Source: Dromaius novaehollandiae
Taxonomy: Eukaryota > Chordata > Aves > Casuariiformes > Dromaiidae
Direction: 5' to 3'
Assembly (NCBI RefSeq): GCF_036370855.1
Contig: NC_088102.1
Coordinates: 16,411,001 to 16,475,000 of the forward strand
DNA: 64,000 nucleotides
Positions 28,301-64,000 of the stretch are shown here, piece by piece; positions within the stretch are counted from its first letter, which is position 1, and each line of letters begins with the position of its first letter. The notes under the pieces are model-generated. The model saw nothing but the letters and a program-made list of their open reading frames with translations, was not told the origin of the DNA and searched no databases. The position numbers and the translations under genes were made by a program.

Positions 28301-29069
28301 ATAGCAGGGTTAACTATTTGACTAGTAGCAAGAAGAATCAACACCAGAGACAATGGGTCTGACACCATCATGTCCTAAAAAAAGAAAAACCCTCCAAAAC
28401 TTTTCATGTACTACAAAAACTAGAAGAGAAAAAAATCCTTTTCCTTTTCTTAAGGCAAGAACAATGTCCTGCATGAAGGTACCATAAAAAGGAAAGGCTC
28501 TTACAACAGGTGCCATTCTATACATATATACATTTCACATACTGCAAACAGCAAGCCTGCTTTCTCCATTCTTCAACCTGGCAACAAAAGCACATGTGCA
28601 CCTTCTGTAAACAGGTCACAAGATACATCCAATAAAGTTCTGATGAGTTCTTTCTTTTATTTCTTCATCCCTAGTGTGTACTCCTGCTAACCACTTTCCC
28701 AATTTGGAATATATGTAAAGTATTGCATAGCCTTTTCTTGGGTCCAACACAGATAAGTTAACTATGAAAAGATGACAGCAGGTATAGAAAGGAAAAATAA
28801 AATGGATAATACTATAGTTTTAGGTTGTAGGGTTGGGGGGGAAGCTTTGTCTTTTGATCTTCCGTTCTTTTACTGGGTTGGTTGCATGAAGCAAAATTAT
28901 TTTTGCAAAGACTGGTAACTGTTCAGAATTATAGAAAAGCTACATTCATTGTTGGGATACGAACCACAATTGCTTGTTTTTTCAGTCATTCCCTTTGTGA
29001 AAGTTTGGTTGTCATTTGCAGTTATCCAGAAGAATCTGATTTAGACCTAGCAATCAGAAAGGGGAGTCG
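25346..29069. other. Intergenic, no gene recognised
   Basis: A locally GC-richer 25.36-25.6 kb stretch and an overlapping pair of frames near 25.7-26.2 kb show no domain or splice structure. Otherwise AT-rich and featureless. Confidence 0.7.
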
Positions 29070-29265
29070 GGCAGCTAGTTTTCTAACTTGTAGCTACACC
29101 ACTAAATCACTAAATGACCTTGGGCAAGACAACTATTCTGTGGCTTCGTTCACCCATCTAAAGTGCATCTATTGAATTTACTTAGCTCACAGGGGCATCA
29201 AGAGGCATTAATTAACGTTTGCAAAAGCTTCAAGATCATCAGTTGAAAGGTGCTTATATAATTCA
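29070..29265 (+). mobile_element. MIR/CORE-SINE-like fossil
   Basis: Words typical of MIR appear in order: ctaacttgtagctacaccact, then aaatgaccttgggcaagaca, then cattcacccatctaaa-like sequence, then cttagctcacaggggcatc and attaattaacg. The match to the amniote MIR core (gaccttgggcaag; ctcacagggttg) is by eye. Heavily diverged; ends approximate. Confidence 0.5.
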
Positions 29266-31179
29266 AAATACAATAATGTCAATGAGGGAAAAAATGAACA
29301 GGTGCCAAGAGTCAATTGGACAAATGGCTTCTGCTATCTGTATCGTCCATATTTCAGTTTTTAGTTTATCAGTGGAAATATACACGGCTGTTTAAATGAG
29401 GTCTCATACATATTCCACTGTGTACAGAACCAGTCACCACAGTTTATAGGTCTGAAAATAGTTAGAAAGCTTTAAAAGAACTATTAGAAAGATATATATT
29501 AAACTGAGCTCAACACACAAAAAGTCTATTCTCTAGAGTGGTTCTATACACTATGGAAAAATTCCCAGTGGCAGTTAACAACATATACATAGGATTCAAG
29601 TTAACATTTTTATATACTGTAATTTTTTGATCAACAGGCACTGGGAAGCATCTTCCCTTGACTGTTTTATGAGGAAGAGCTTGAATTTAATATCTGCAAG
29701 CACATAAACAACACCTAAATAAATAAGAAACTCCTTTCTCCCCAAGGATCTTAGTGCCATAGCATCTAGGCCACTGCTATTAGCCTTTTCACTAGGGAAT
29801 TAGGAATGACTCCAAGACCCTGAGCAAATTCTATTCCCTGGCTGACCAGATCCTCACCAGAGAACACTTTTCTCATATTGTTTTCCCCCAACCTGATGAT
29901 AAGTAGCCCTGGCTTACAATTGCTCACAGACAAGATGAAATGCCACAGATACTGCAACACAACTTAAGTGTCCTACTTCAGATAGGACCAGGCAAGCTGA
30001 AGCTTCATGATACCATGTCACCCCCCACTCCATCCCCACACACCCCAACCCCAGCACATGTTCTGTATTTTTAATCGCAACCCATCTCCCAGAAACAGCA
30101 GTTTAAGTGTGCTTGTGTGGGAAGGCAGAGGGATAAGATCAACATGCTTAAGGGCCAAAAGAAAAAACACAGCTAAAGCAGAAATTAGGCCAAGCCTTAG
30201 ATGCTGAGGGAACCAGGGCCTTCAGTCAGATAATAAAAAACTTGAGTATCAAAGCACATAGCAGGTTTTAATGTAACATTCTCCCACTTAGGTTTAGTTT
30301 TTGCTTCCTCAGTTTAGCTATTCCAGGTAGAAAGTAGTACAAGGAGGAGTGTTTAAAATAACAGGACTATTTAGAAGAGAGACAGAGATTAACCAGGAAA
30401 TACTGGAAGCTGTTGGAAAGATTTGAAGGAAAACAGGATCACTAGGATCACCCTATTCACCAGTATAAGTATAGACCCTTTTTTTCTTTAAATGGTATGA
30501 AATAAGTCAGCCTAGAAGTATTGTCAAAATGGCAATTACAGGGGTCTCCCAGTTACTTCTAGTTTTTATTCTTCAGTGCTGCACAGACTGCCCCTCAAAA
30601 AGGTGGTAAACTTGAGCTTCCACTAGCTGCTTACTAACTTCTGTAAAGTAACGTTTCTGTGCAATCCTGTAAGCAGTACAGGAGTAATGCACTTTCTGCT
30701 TTGTAAAACTAACATGCTGTCCATCTGGAGTTCTCAGGCACTCTAAAAGAAAATCAGGACCTTTTTCTTTTTTAAGCAGCAGAAATAGAAGAGGTAGGTG
30801 AGTTTTCTTCAAAAGTAAATTGCCCTTAAAATTTAAAGCCCTAACTCGCACTGTTGTGAAAAACCCAAATGCAAACATGCAAACAATGAACAGACTCATG
30901 CAACATCTATGGCTCCAGATAAAAACAGCACCATGTTACCCAATTTTGCTTTCCTTCCACTGGAACACTGTCCTAATAGCATTAGTAGGTACCTTCCTCT
31001 TTCAGATGATGCCCTTACAGCTAATTTACAGCAAGATCTAAAGATAACATATCTAATACAAAACACATTCAAAAACTACCTTATGAGTCTCAAGTGGTGT
31101 GTAATTCATGTTTACAGTAAAAACCAATGGAATAATTTTAAAGCATCTTCTATACAAAAATTCCAAAGTGTTCTCAAAT
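29266..31179. other. Intergenic, no gene recognised
   Basis: The frames at 30573-30899 (minus) and 30909-31256 (plus) resemble nothing known. Confidence 0.7.
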
Positions 31180-31350
31180 TCTCAACCAGTATTTGTGAAA
31201 CATCTGATAATCGGATAACAACTGATCTCATTTCACATACAAGACGACTGAAGTGAAGAAGAGTGAATAATCCAGTCAAGGTCATACATACCCATGCAAG
31301 TCAAGATTGAAGTCCGACTTTGCTGCAAGCCAGTCATTGTAACAAACTGC
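31180..31350 (-). mobile_element. MIR/CORE-SINE-like fossil, minus orientation
   Basis: The plus strand reads ctcatttcacatacaagacg, actgaagtgaagaagagtga, atccagtcaaggtcatacat and agattgaagtccgact. These parallel reverse-complement MIR (cattttacagatgaggaaac, ccaaggtcacacagc, gattcgaacccagg). Diverged; by eye only. Confidence 0.45.
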
Positions 31351-34300
31351 TTCACATCATAGCGATTAACTATACTTGTTTTTTTGTTTACATATTATGT
31401 ATTATTTTTTCCTCATATAACCACACTGAAGCATCTTTGATATAATATGACCAATATCACCCCTTTATTTTCAAAGGGACTAAAATACTAGGATTATTTT
31501 GTAACAGGAAACATCCTGTAGCACCAGAATGAGCTGATACAGCAGAAGGCAGCATCGATGCCCATATTTTGCTATGAACTGACTTGCGATGGTGGAATGT
31601 CCAGGAATGGATGACTCATATCCACAATTCTGCCAGAATTTTGTTTGTTTGTTTTTAGGGCTAGTCATTCTGCATTCAGTTTTACACTTAACAGAAGATG
31701 CTGAAAGTAAAAATTACTGATTTGAGGTAATCTAAAAACCTAGCACACTAAAACATTAAATAGTAGTAAAAGATTAAAGAGATATCAATTTAAAGCAAAA
31801 ACTAGAAGCTTGCTTTCATAACAAACGTTCAGGTTATCTTTGAAAAACTAATGGGCCAGAAAGAAAATCAACTCTTTGTGGCGACTGTAACAACTCCAAG
31901 TGTGACTTTCATGCATTTTTAAAAGTACAGCCTACAGTAAATCAAATGCAAAAGTATTCCTAATGCTAAAAAAATCCTAATGGTACTAGATACAAATTGC
32001 CATTTTGACTTTATCTGCAAAGACACAACATCTGGCATGCTTCTGGCTAGACAGATCTTATTCAGAGCTACACTACTGAAAATATGAAGTAGTTCATAGA
32101 CCCTCAAAGCAAGTGTAAAAGCAAAAGTTAGCCAGCCTATATGCCTACTTTAAAAGGAAGTTCTTAGGTTCTTTAATCGCAACAAATTCATTGAGACTTG
32201 ATATTCTCCAGAATGTTTTCATATAACTTCTAAAACACCGTGTGCCTGAGTGCGTTGTTAGCTAGTCTCAATCAAAATGTAAAATTTAAGAAGAAACTTT
32301 TTGTACCTGTGTCAACTACTGCAGATGAGCCCAAAGCTCATAAAAGTTCAAGGAAGGGGCTCCTGTTCTTTCTTTCATTCTTTCTTCCTCAGCATTAAGA
32401 AGTATTAGTTTGTGGATTCATTGGGAAACTTCTACATATTTTGACTAAGTTAAAGCTCAACTGCATTTGCACCATCCTAAAAAATTTGTGAATTGGAATG
32501 TCCTAGGGAAATAGCACTGGAAAATTCTATGTTGTTCCACAGCATGTGATCAAACCACAAAAATTTTTCCTCATGCAAATATATTAAAAGTCAAAACATA
32601 AAAAGCAGTTTCAATAGCCCAGATTTAAAGCTACGACTCTTGAAAAATGTGAAAATCTTTTCTGCATCTAACTACAAATACTACATACTATTGAAAAAAA
32701 AGAAAAAAATATTCCTAGATGACATTGCATTTAGTGGTCAAATTGATCATTAGTGTATAGAAAATCCACATGCTTTTCTGGACTAAGAACAGTAGGAATA
32801 ATCACTAAGAATTCTAATATACTGCATTAACAGATAGCCTAAACTACCAAATGTTACATTAGTCTTGCTGTTTCCCACATTGCGATGGATAAAAATTATA
32901 CATGATAAACTGTGGCTGAGACAATGAATGCTTCCATCCATCATTCTGGGCTTCTCTTATTCCAGCCATGTGATTGAGTTGAATCAAGTTTATGACATCT
33001 TGGCAGGGAGAATCCTACAGAAGCTAATATCTAGATTGAATACATGAATAATGCATTTATTCCCCATAAAAGCCAAAAATGTTAATTTTAAGAACAAGGG
33101 ATCTCAACTTCACTTTGTTGAACCAGAATAAGATGAAATATTTTTTAAAGTCCTAGCAGATCATTCACAAAACATTTTAAAGCTTCTTAATTACAGTAGC
33201 TTTTATATCACCACTGAAATTGCAGTTGATCTCCAGATGCCATTAAATTAAAAATTGCACAAAGATCCTTAATTAAGAAAATTTCACTTTCAGAGATATA
33301 AGCTCTTATAAGCTGCAGCCCGCTCTCCTCACACGCTGAACAGTCTTGGCACAGTGTCCAGGCATGGCCAGCTCTCTGCTGGGGGCAGCGTTCTTGGCTG
33401 TGACGGCAGAGCATGCCCTCTGTCACTCATGGCGAGCAGTCCTGTCCAACTGTCTCTTTTCAACAACTTTATCATCAATCTCTTTATTAACAGCTCCACT
33501 GCAGACTGAGAACGCAAACAAGGACAATGCGCATGCCAGATTTCTGGAAGGCACACAGCATCAGGCATCATACAGGACAAAATTTTAATAAATTTGAGGC
33601 AGAAGCTATAGCTCTAAACTCATATCTGCTTTTTAAAGAAGTACCTTTCTAAATAAAAATAATAAAGATGAATCAAACTTGGCTATTTTGTGGGGGGGGG
33701 GGAGGCTTATTCCTCAAATGTCAACCCCCTACCCAACCCCCTCTAAAAAGCCTTCCCCCCCACCTCAATTTGAATAGCCCTGTCAATGAAGGGTACACAA
33801 TCCAAGATTCCATTCAACTTTAATAATTCATCATTTATGTCCCCCCCTAAAAGTGTATTTTATAGGTTTTATGTTAGCATATTATTGGTGAAGCAAATAT
33901 CACCAAAATAACCTTAAATGAAATGAGATGTTTTGATTGATGTGCAGATTTTTAAACTATACACAATATTTAAGTAGCCTTATTGAGGAAATTTATTTTT
34001 AAGATGACAAACATAAAATGCATTCATAAAATAAATGTGCTAGCTTGCAAATAAGACAGACAAAGAGACATCTGCACTAGTAAGCTGTCCAGTAGCTTTG
34101 TGGGCCATTGTTATTATGGGGCAGTTTAAATGCATTGGCTATTTTCTTAAGTTAAAAGAAAAAATTCACACGCAGCTTACTTAGCTGACAAGTTGGGATT
34201 TTTATAGCCCTACATCAATAGTGATTTGGCTTTTTATTCTTTTCTATTACTTGTCTGAATTCAAATTCTTATTTAAAAAACAGTATTTACTGCAAAACAA

Positions 34301-36489
34301 AGCTTGATTATATCTGCATTATACCATTAAAACACAGCTTTTTCAAACCATTAGGAAACTTAAATTTGACTTTTCTAAATGCAGTATTTTTACAGCTTAC
34401 CAGGTAAAAGCTTAAAGCATGGGGATGTTCTCATTCTTGATTTAAAATACTGAGATAATAAAAACATTGAGGTCATTAAAGAAAAAAAAGCTGAATGGTA
34501 AAGAACTAACCAGGTCACTGTTAAGTGTGGAAAAACTTTCCTAAAGATAGCATTCCAGAATTTAGTCAGAACAATACAAATATACCTAAACTTCATAAAG
34601 AAAAAAGAAAAAAATAGTTTAAATATCCAAAAAATAGATGGGACATCCAGCAGTGGCTCACTGTATTATCTTCTTCATAACAAAATAGAACACAAGTTCA
34701 ATATCAAAGTTTACATTCTTTTGGTGGTGATAGTGGCAGATGTTTGATGTCTGCAGATATTTCAAATTATTAGTTTGAACTTTGTAAATGTATCAAACTG
34801 CATCTACCTCTATCAGCAAACCCAAGGTGCTTTGTTTCTATTGAACAGATCCCTAGTTCTGCTAAGATGATTAAAAGTAAACTAAAAATGTATTATTACC
34901 GATGCTTTCCCAAAATGAACACAGATCCTTAAAAGGTGAGCCTACAGCATATACACCTAATGAGCGCGCATAGCATTCACGAGCTCAAGACTTGTGCATT
35001 TAAGTGACAAAATTCTAGTAAGTTTGATCTCTGTTTGGCATTGCGGCAGCTGAATCAAGGACAGCAAAGCTACTCGTCCAGGGTTTCCAACGTTGTACAA
35101 AGGGTGCCAGGATCCCTTTAACATGTGGAACGCCTTTTGTAAGAATTCACACAACTTCCAAAAAATATGTATTATGAGCAAATAAGCACACTCTTTACCC
35201 CATAGTTTTTTGGGTATTTAAGTATAGATTCCAGCTTCAGTTAAGTGTGATATATTCTTGCTGTACTGAATTATTTTTAGTTATTCCAGAAGCTGAAGTA
35301 TTCAGTCTTAATTTTGTATTGTTGAATAAAATTGATATTTGCATTAAGATACATTTACTAAGCAACTGATACTTTCTTCTCATTACTCAGCTACAAGTCT
35401 TACAGTTTCTAAAACAACAACAAAACCACCCCAAAACAACCTCCCCCCCCAAAAAAAAAAAATCCCACAACACTAAAATTGCAACAACACTCACTGCCCA
35501 CAGCAGAGAAGCACAAGTTTAAGTCATCAACTCAAAGGTCTAATTCAAATCAGTATATGCAGTATCTCTAAAGCCATTAGAGTCACAGATTATTAATGTT
35601 AAATATATTTTCTCTACAACAGCAGTTATCAACTTCTTGTTTGCAGATGTTTGAGTCCATGAACTTACTTCTAGATGTCTATGACACGCAACTCAGAAAC
35701 ACAACCCTATTGCTAGTAGATTTAGATACACTGACCAGGAACCTATTTCTACTACTAGCAGATTTCTACCGGTCTGGGAAAAAAAAAAATAAATAAAAGC
35801 CATAAATAACATCAGCTGTGAGGAAAGGGAGAAGGGGTGGGCAAGATATAAAGATGATGAATTTGTTTTAAACAAGACAAGCAATTGCATGCTGTGAAAA
35901 AAAAAATCTACACAACGCAAAGGTTTAGGCAGAGTGTTTTAGGCAGGGTAATTATAATATGAAGACCACAATCATCAGCGGTTCTAGCAGTTAAAGAAAC
36001 TGTAGTCAAAATCAGGCTACTCACTGAAGTTACTCACATCAAGCAATTGGCAGGATTGGGTTCATGCTGATACAAAGATCAATCAAATGATGCACAGCTA
36101 TTTGTAATTTTTACTTTTATTTCAGGGCAAGCTTAAACTATTTGACAAGAAGAGAAATAGTGCCATCTGCTGACATAAGGAACAGACAGTCACTTGCAAG
36201 GAAAGCAAGTGTAAGATGCCAAGACTTACAGTTGCTGTTTTAAATAAAGTTTAGTTCAAACTTTTAGAGACAACAGTATGCACCTCCAGATTGTTTATGC
36301 ATGCGTTTCTTCTAGGTTTGTCAGCCTTTAAAGAATTCGAGATTTTCAAATGGAGTCTTAATCAGGAGACAGGGAAAGGATGCTCTTAAAAGGTGTTTGT
36401 CAACAAATTCCACCGCCAAAACCCAAACCCACCATACAACACACAATCTTTCCCTTTAACAGACTAAAACTTAACATCCTGCTGTTACT
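31351..36489. other. Intergenic downstream of PAPOLA
   Basis: AT-rich with G and C homopolymers near 33.7 kb and a C8-A11 junction near 35.44-35.46 kb. Transcription past the distal poly(A) sites would run into this stretch. No gene recognised. Confidence 0.65.
33692..33702 (+). repeat. G11 run
   Basis: Homopolymer G-run followed by agg; C-runs lie within 100 bp on the same strand (33756-33763). Confidence 0.9.
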
Positions 36490-36508
36490 TCCCAAATCCA
36501 ACATCAGG

Positions 36509-36544
36509 TTTATTTACAGAATATTCCTTTATGTAGTATTTATT
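36509..36544 (-). promoter_or_regulatory. Two further AATAAA hexamers
   Basis: AATAAA on the minus strand at 36539-36544 and 36509-36514. They may be alternative distal poly(A) signals or chance in AT-rich sequence. A TGTAAATA (Pumilio-type) word overlaps the second at 36511-36518. Confidence 0.3.
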
Positions 36545-36661
36545 TCTTTAGGTGGTATTGTGTTTTATATTAGCAGAAAATCTAACAGACAAGTTTGAAT
36601 TCAAAGTAAAAGAAGTTTTGTACATCCAGAAAAATCAGTCAACCATGGGATTGTGCTGTTT

Positions 36662-36667
36662 TTTATT
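36662..36667 (-). promoter_or_regulatory. Candidate distal poly(A) signal AATAAA
   Basis: Minus strand reads acacaataaaaaacagcac, followed about 25-50 nt on by a U/GU-containing stretch (ttgactgatttttctgg). It is the first of three AATAAA hexamers in 160 nt. Confidence 0.45.
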
Positions 36668-37632
36668 GTGTTTTCAATGGAGAAATACATCATCTGTTTA
36701 CAAAATAGCTCTTGAAAAATACAAGGAGTACAGATACTATAAAACAAAGCAAACTCCAGTCATGAGACACTACGTACATCATGCGAAAGCAACAGTCTGA
36801 TCTCCAGGTTATGAAAACTAGAATTAAAAAGTCACTATACAGAAAGATTCCAAGTTTCCAGCTTGGCAAAACTTGGGTGCAGTTACATGAAACGTTTAAT
36901 AAAATGAAAAAGATTTTCCAATGTGTAAACAAAATGACAAGACTAAATTTGTGCCTGGCAATTTCGATCTAAACTCCATAGCTACACAAAATACACAGAC
37001 ACCTTGTACACTTCAACTGTTAATATAACCTTCTTTGAGGGTGGACAACAGCAGGCTGCACAGGCCAACGAAAAGAGAAGTATTGTTTACTAGACATCTT
37101 AGACAAATGGCAAAGAAAACCCTTCAGTTACTGCACAGCCTAAGTAAAAGATAAGCTACACTCTGACTTTGGAAAATTAATTTAGAAGGATAAGGGGAAG
37201 AGTGTAAGTAATTTAATTGTAACATGAAAGATGCACATGTAATAGGATGAAGCACAATGGGAGAAGGGAGTTCATAAAACATGCTAATCAAAATATGAGA
37301 AGTATGATTTGACATCCCACTTATTTCAGACTAAGTAACAGTAACATGAAGTTTGTTATCTACATCTGGTATTACTGCTGATATCCCTCACATTCCTCAA
37401 ATACTGATGTTCTTTGCCATGAGAGATTCAGTTCTTTTAAAAGAAAAAGTTGTTACTAATCTTTTTGATAGGACTACAGAACAAAAGATAGGAGTAAGAG
37501 AGCTTACTAGATGTCAAGTGCTTACAAGAAATATGATTTTAAAAAGTTCAATGTTGTTCAATATGTAAAACTATTTCTGATGAGCCATCTAAAATAAAAA
37601 GGTTAAAATTCTTGGGGAAAAATCTTTTTGCC

Positions 37633-37638
37633 TTTATT
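37633..37638 (-). promoter_or_regulatory. Candidate proximal poly(A) signal AATAAA
   Basis: First AATAAA on the minus strand downstream of the PAPOLA stop, about 1.1 kb into the 3' UTR. An A-rich, then U-rich stretch follows in the transcript (cttttttattttag-like). Use is not proven by sequence. Confidence 0.45.
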
Positions 37639-38737
37639 TAAAATTTGAAGCTTTTTAATGCATACAGGACTTTTATGGAGTGTACAAAAATCATCTTATA
37701 TTTAGTGATTCAAAAGCCATCAAGATGGGTGTTATTTTTCACAGGCACACAATATTTACTTAAACATTTTAGTCATGGGACAAAATTTTGAATTTGTGCC
37801 TACAAGCCACAAGGTATTGTGATAAGGTAAGTGAAAAAAACCCAAAGTTAAGGATCTGGCTTGTTTTTTTTTTTTAAATATAAGAATTGTCCTATAGTGT
37901 GCATACAAACTGGAAAGGGGGGAAAAAACCGAAACAAAACAAAAAACAAAAAACCACTAAACGCAAAAGCTTTTCCCAAGAAATATAGTAAAGGGATCAA
38001 AAAGGGTATAAGGAGATTGATTAGCTCAAAGGAAAGTTTATCTGCTGTTTGATTGCTGATCTGTATGCACCTTAAAATAATCCTATAAATAAAAGTAGAC
38101 CACATCTTAAATCATGTCCCACCAATACCAAAACCTTCCCAATTATTTTCTCAACATATGTCTTATAACCTCAAGATTTGACATTTCATTTTAAAGGCTT
38201 ACTGCTGCTTGATGGCAGTTGAGCTAGATATTCTATACCCTGTTTTCAATGTATAGTATATCACAGAACGTCATCCAATTTGCAGATTACTAGAATTGAA
38301 GAGATTCTTCAATAAAATGAAAGTGTATCAGCTGAAGATCTAAAATTAGTCATACTCCAATAAAAAAAGTACATAAAAGTGCATTTAAGGGATTCTTATG
38401 CCAGTTTTATCTCAATTTTTGAAACAATGCATCGAACATAAATTCAATCAGAATGTCAAATATGGCTACAAATAGTGTTCATGTTTTTAAAGGCAGTAAT
38501 CCTTCGAAATATTTAATGCAGCTGTTGCTAACACATTAATAGTACTCCTGGCTTCACATACTAACCTGGACTTCCAATCAAGTGGTGATTTTAGCCCAGA
38601 AAGGGAAGTGCACAAAATATACCTAAATCCATTGCGATCATGTTCTAGTCTTGCACCCTTCATTCTCCTTTTTTTCTAGCATTAGAAGACAACAGGTTGA
38701 GTTGGCAGATACTGTTTATGGACCCCTGAGGTTGTTT

Positions 38738-64000
<25,263 letters not shown>

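Larger units (their letters stand above)
36490..38737 (-). other. PAPOLA: PAPOLA 3' UTR (3' end uncertain)
   Basis: AT-rich sequence following the stop codon with no coding potential on the minus strand. No AATAAA occurs on the minus strand in the first 1.1 kb after the stop. One is at 37633-37638, then a group at 36662-36667, 36539-36544 and 36509-36514. I infer a 3' UTR of about 1.1 kb (proximal) or 2.1-2.2 kb (distal). The low-coordinate end is approximate. Confidence 0.6.

Noticed and set aside
32880..32930. Possible C/D box snoRNA (tgataaactgtggctgag)
   Set aside because: C and D box spacing and terminal stem are not convincing, and the site is intergenic rather than intronic.
1..36489. 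Exons of VRK1, the next gene after PAPOLA in mammals
   Set aside because: No translated stretch matches the VRK1 kinase domain or tail, and no CpG-rich promoter is seen. VRK1 probably lies further left.

Overview
The window reads as a vertebrate nuclear chromosome, most likely from a bird or another sauropsid. Three things point there. The only confident gene is spliced and gives a near-perfect vertebrate poly(A) polymerase alpha. A decayed CR1 LINE fragment, the typical LINE of birds and reptiles, lies at about 9.64-9.85 kb. Introns are short (0.4-4.8 kb) and recognisable interspersed repeats are sparse. I cannot name the species from sequence alone; the PAPOLA assignment does not depend on it.

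Right part (about 36.5-64.0 kb, minus strand): the 3' two thirds of PAPOLA. Thirteen consecutive coding exons were placed by splice sites, phase and protein continuity, from 63259 down to the stop codon at 38740-38738. Together they encode 461 residues plus a split Trp codon: the end of the central domain, the whole RRM-like C-terminal domain, both nuclear localisation signals, the Ser/Thr-rich regulatory region and the conserved C-terminal tail. The catalytic N-terminal exons and the promoter lie beyond position 64000. A 3' UTR of about 1.1-2.2 kb follows, with AATAAA hexamers on the minus strand near 37.64, 36.67, 36.54 and 36.51 kb.

Left part (1 to about 36.4 kb): no gene recognised. Open reading frames there are short (139 codons at most), overlap on both strands and resemble no family I know. 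The region holds one CR1 fragment, four fossils resembling MIR/CORE-SINE, one fossil resembling a tRNA-derived SINE, several microsatellites and G-rich runs. It is best read as intergenic sequence downstream of PAPOLA. In mammals VRK1 is the next gene on this side, but I found no VRK1 exon here.

I found no undescribed multi-gene system. The points most worth checking concern PAPOLA processing: two tandem (NAGNAG) splice acceptors, several weak donors in the regulatory tail, and an AATAAA hexamer inside the last codons of the gene for the enzyme that adds poly(A) tails.
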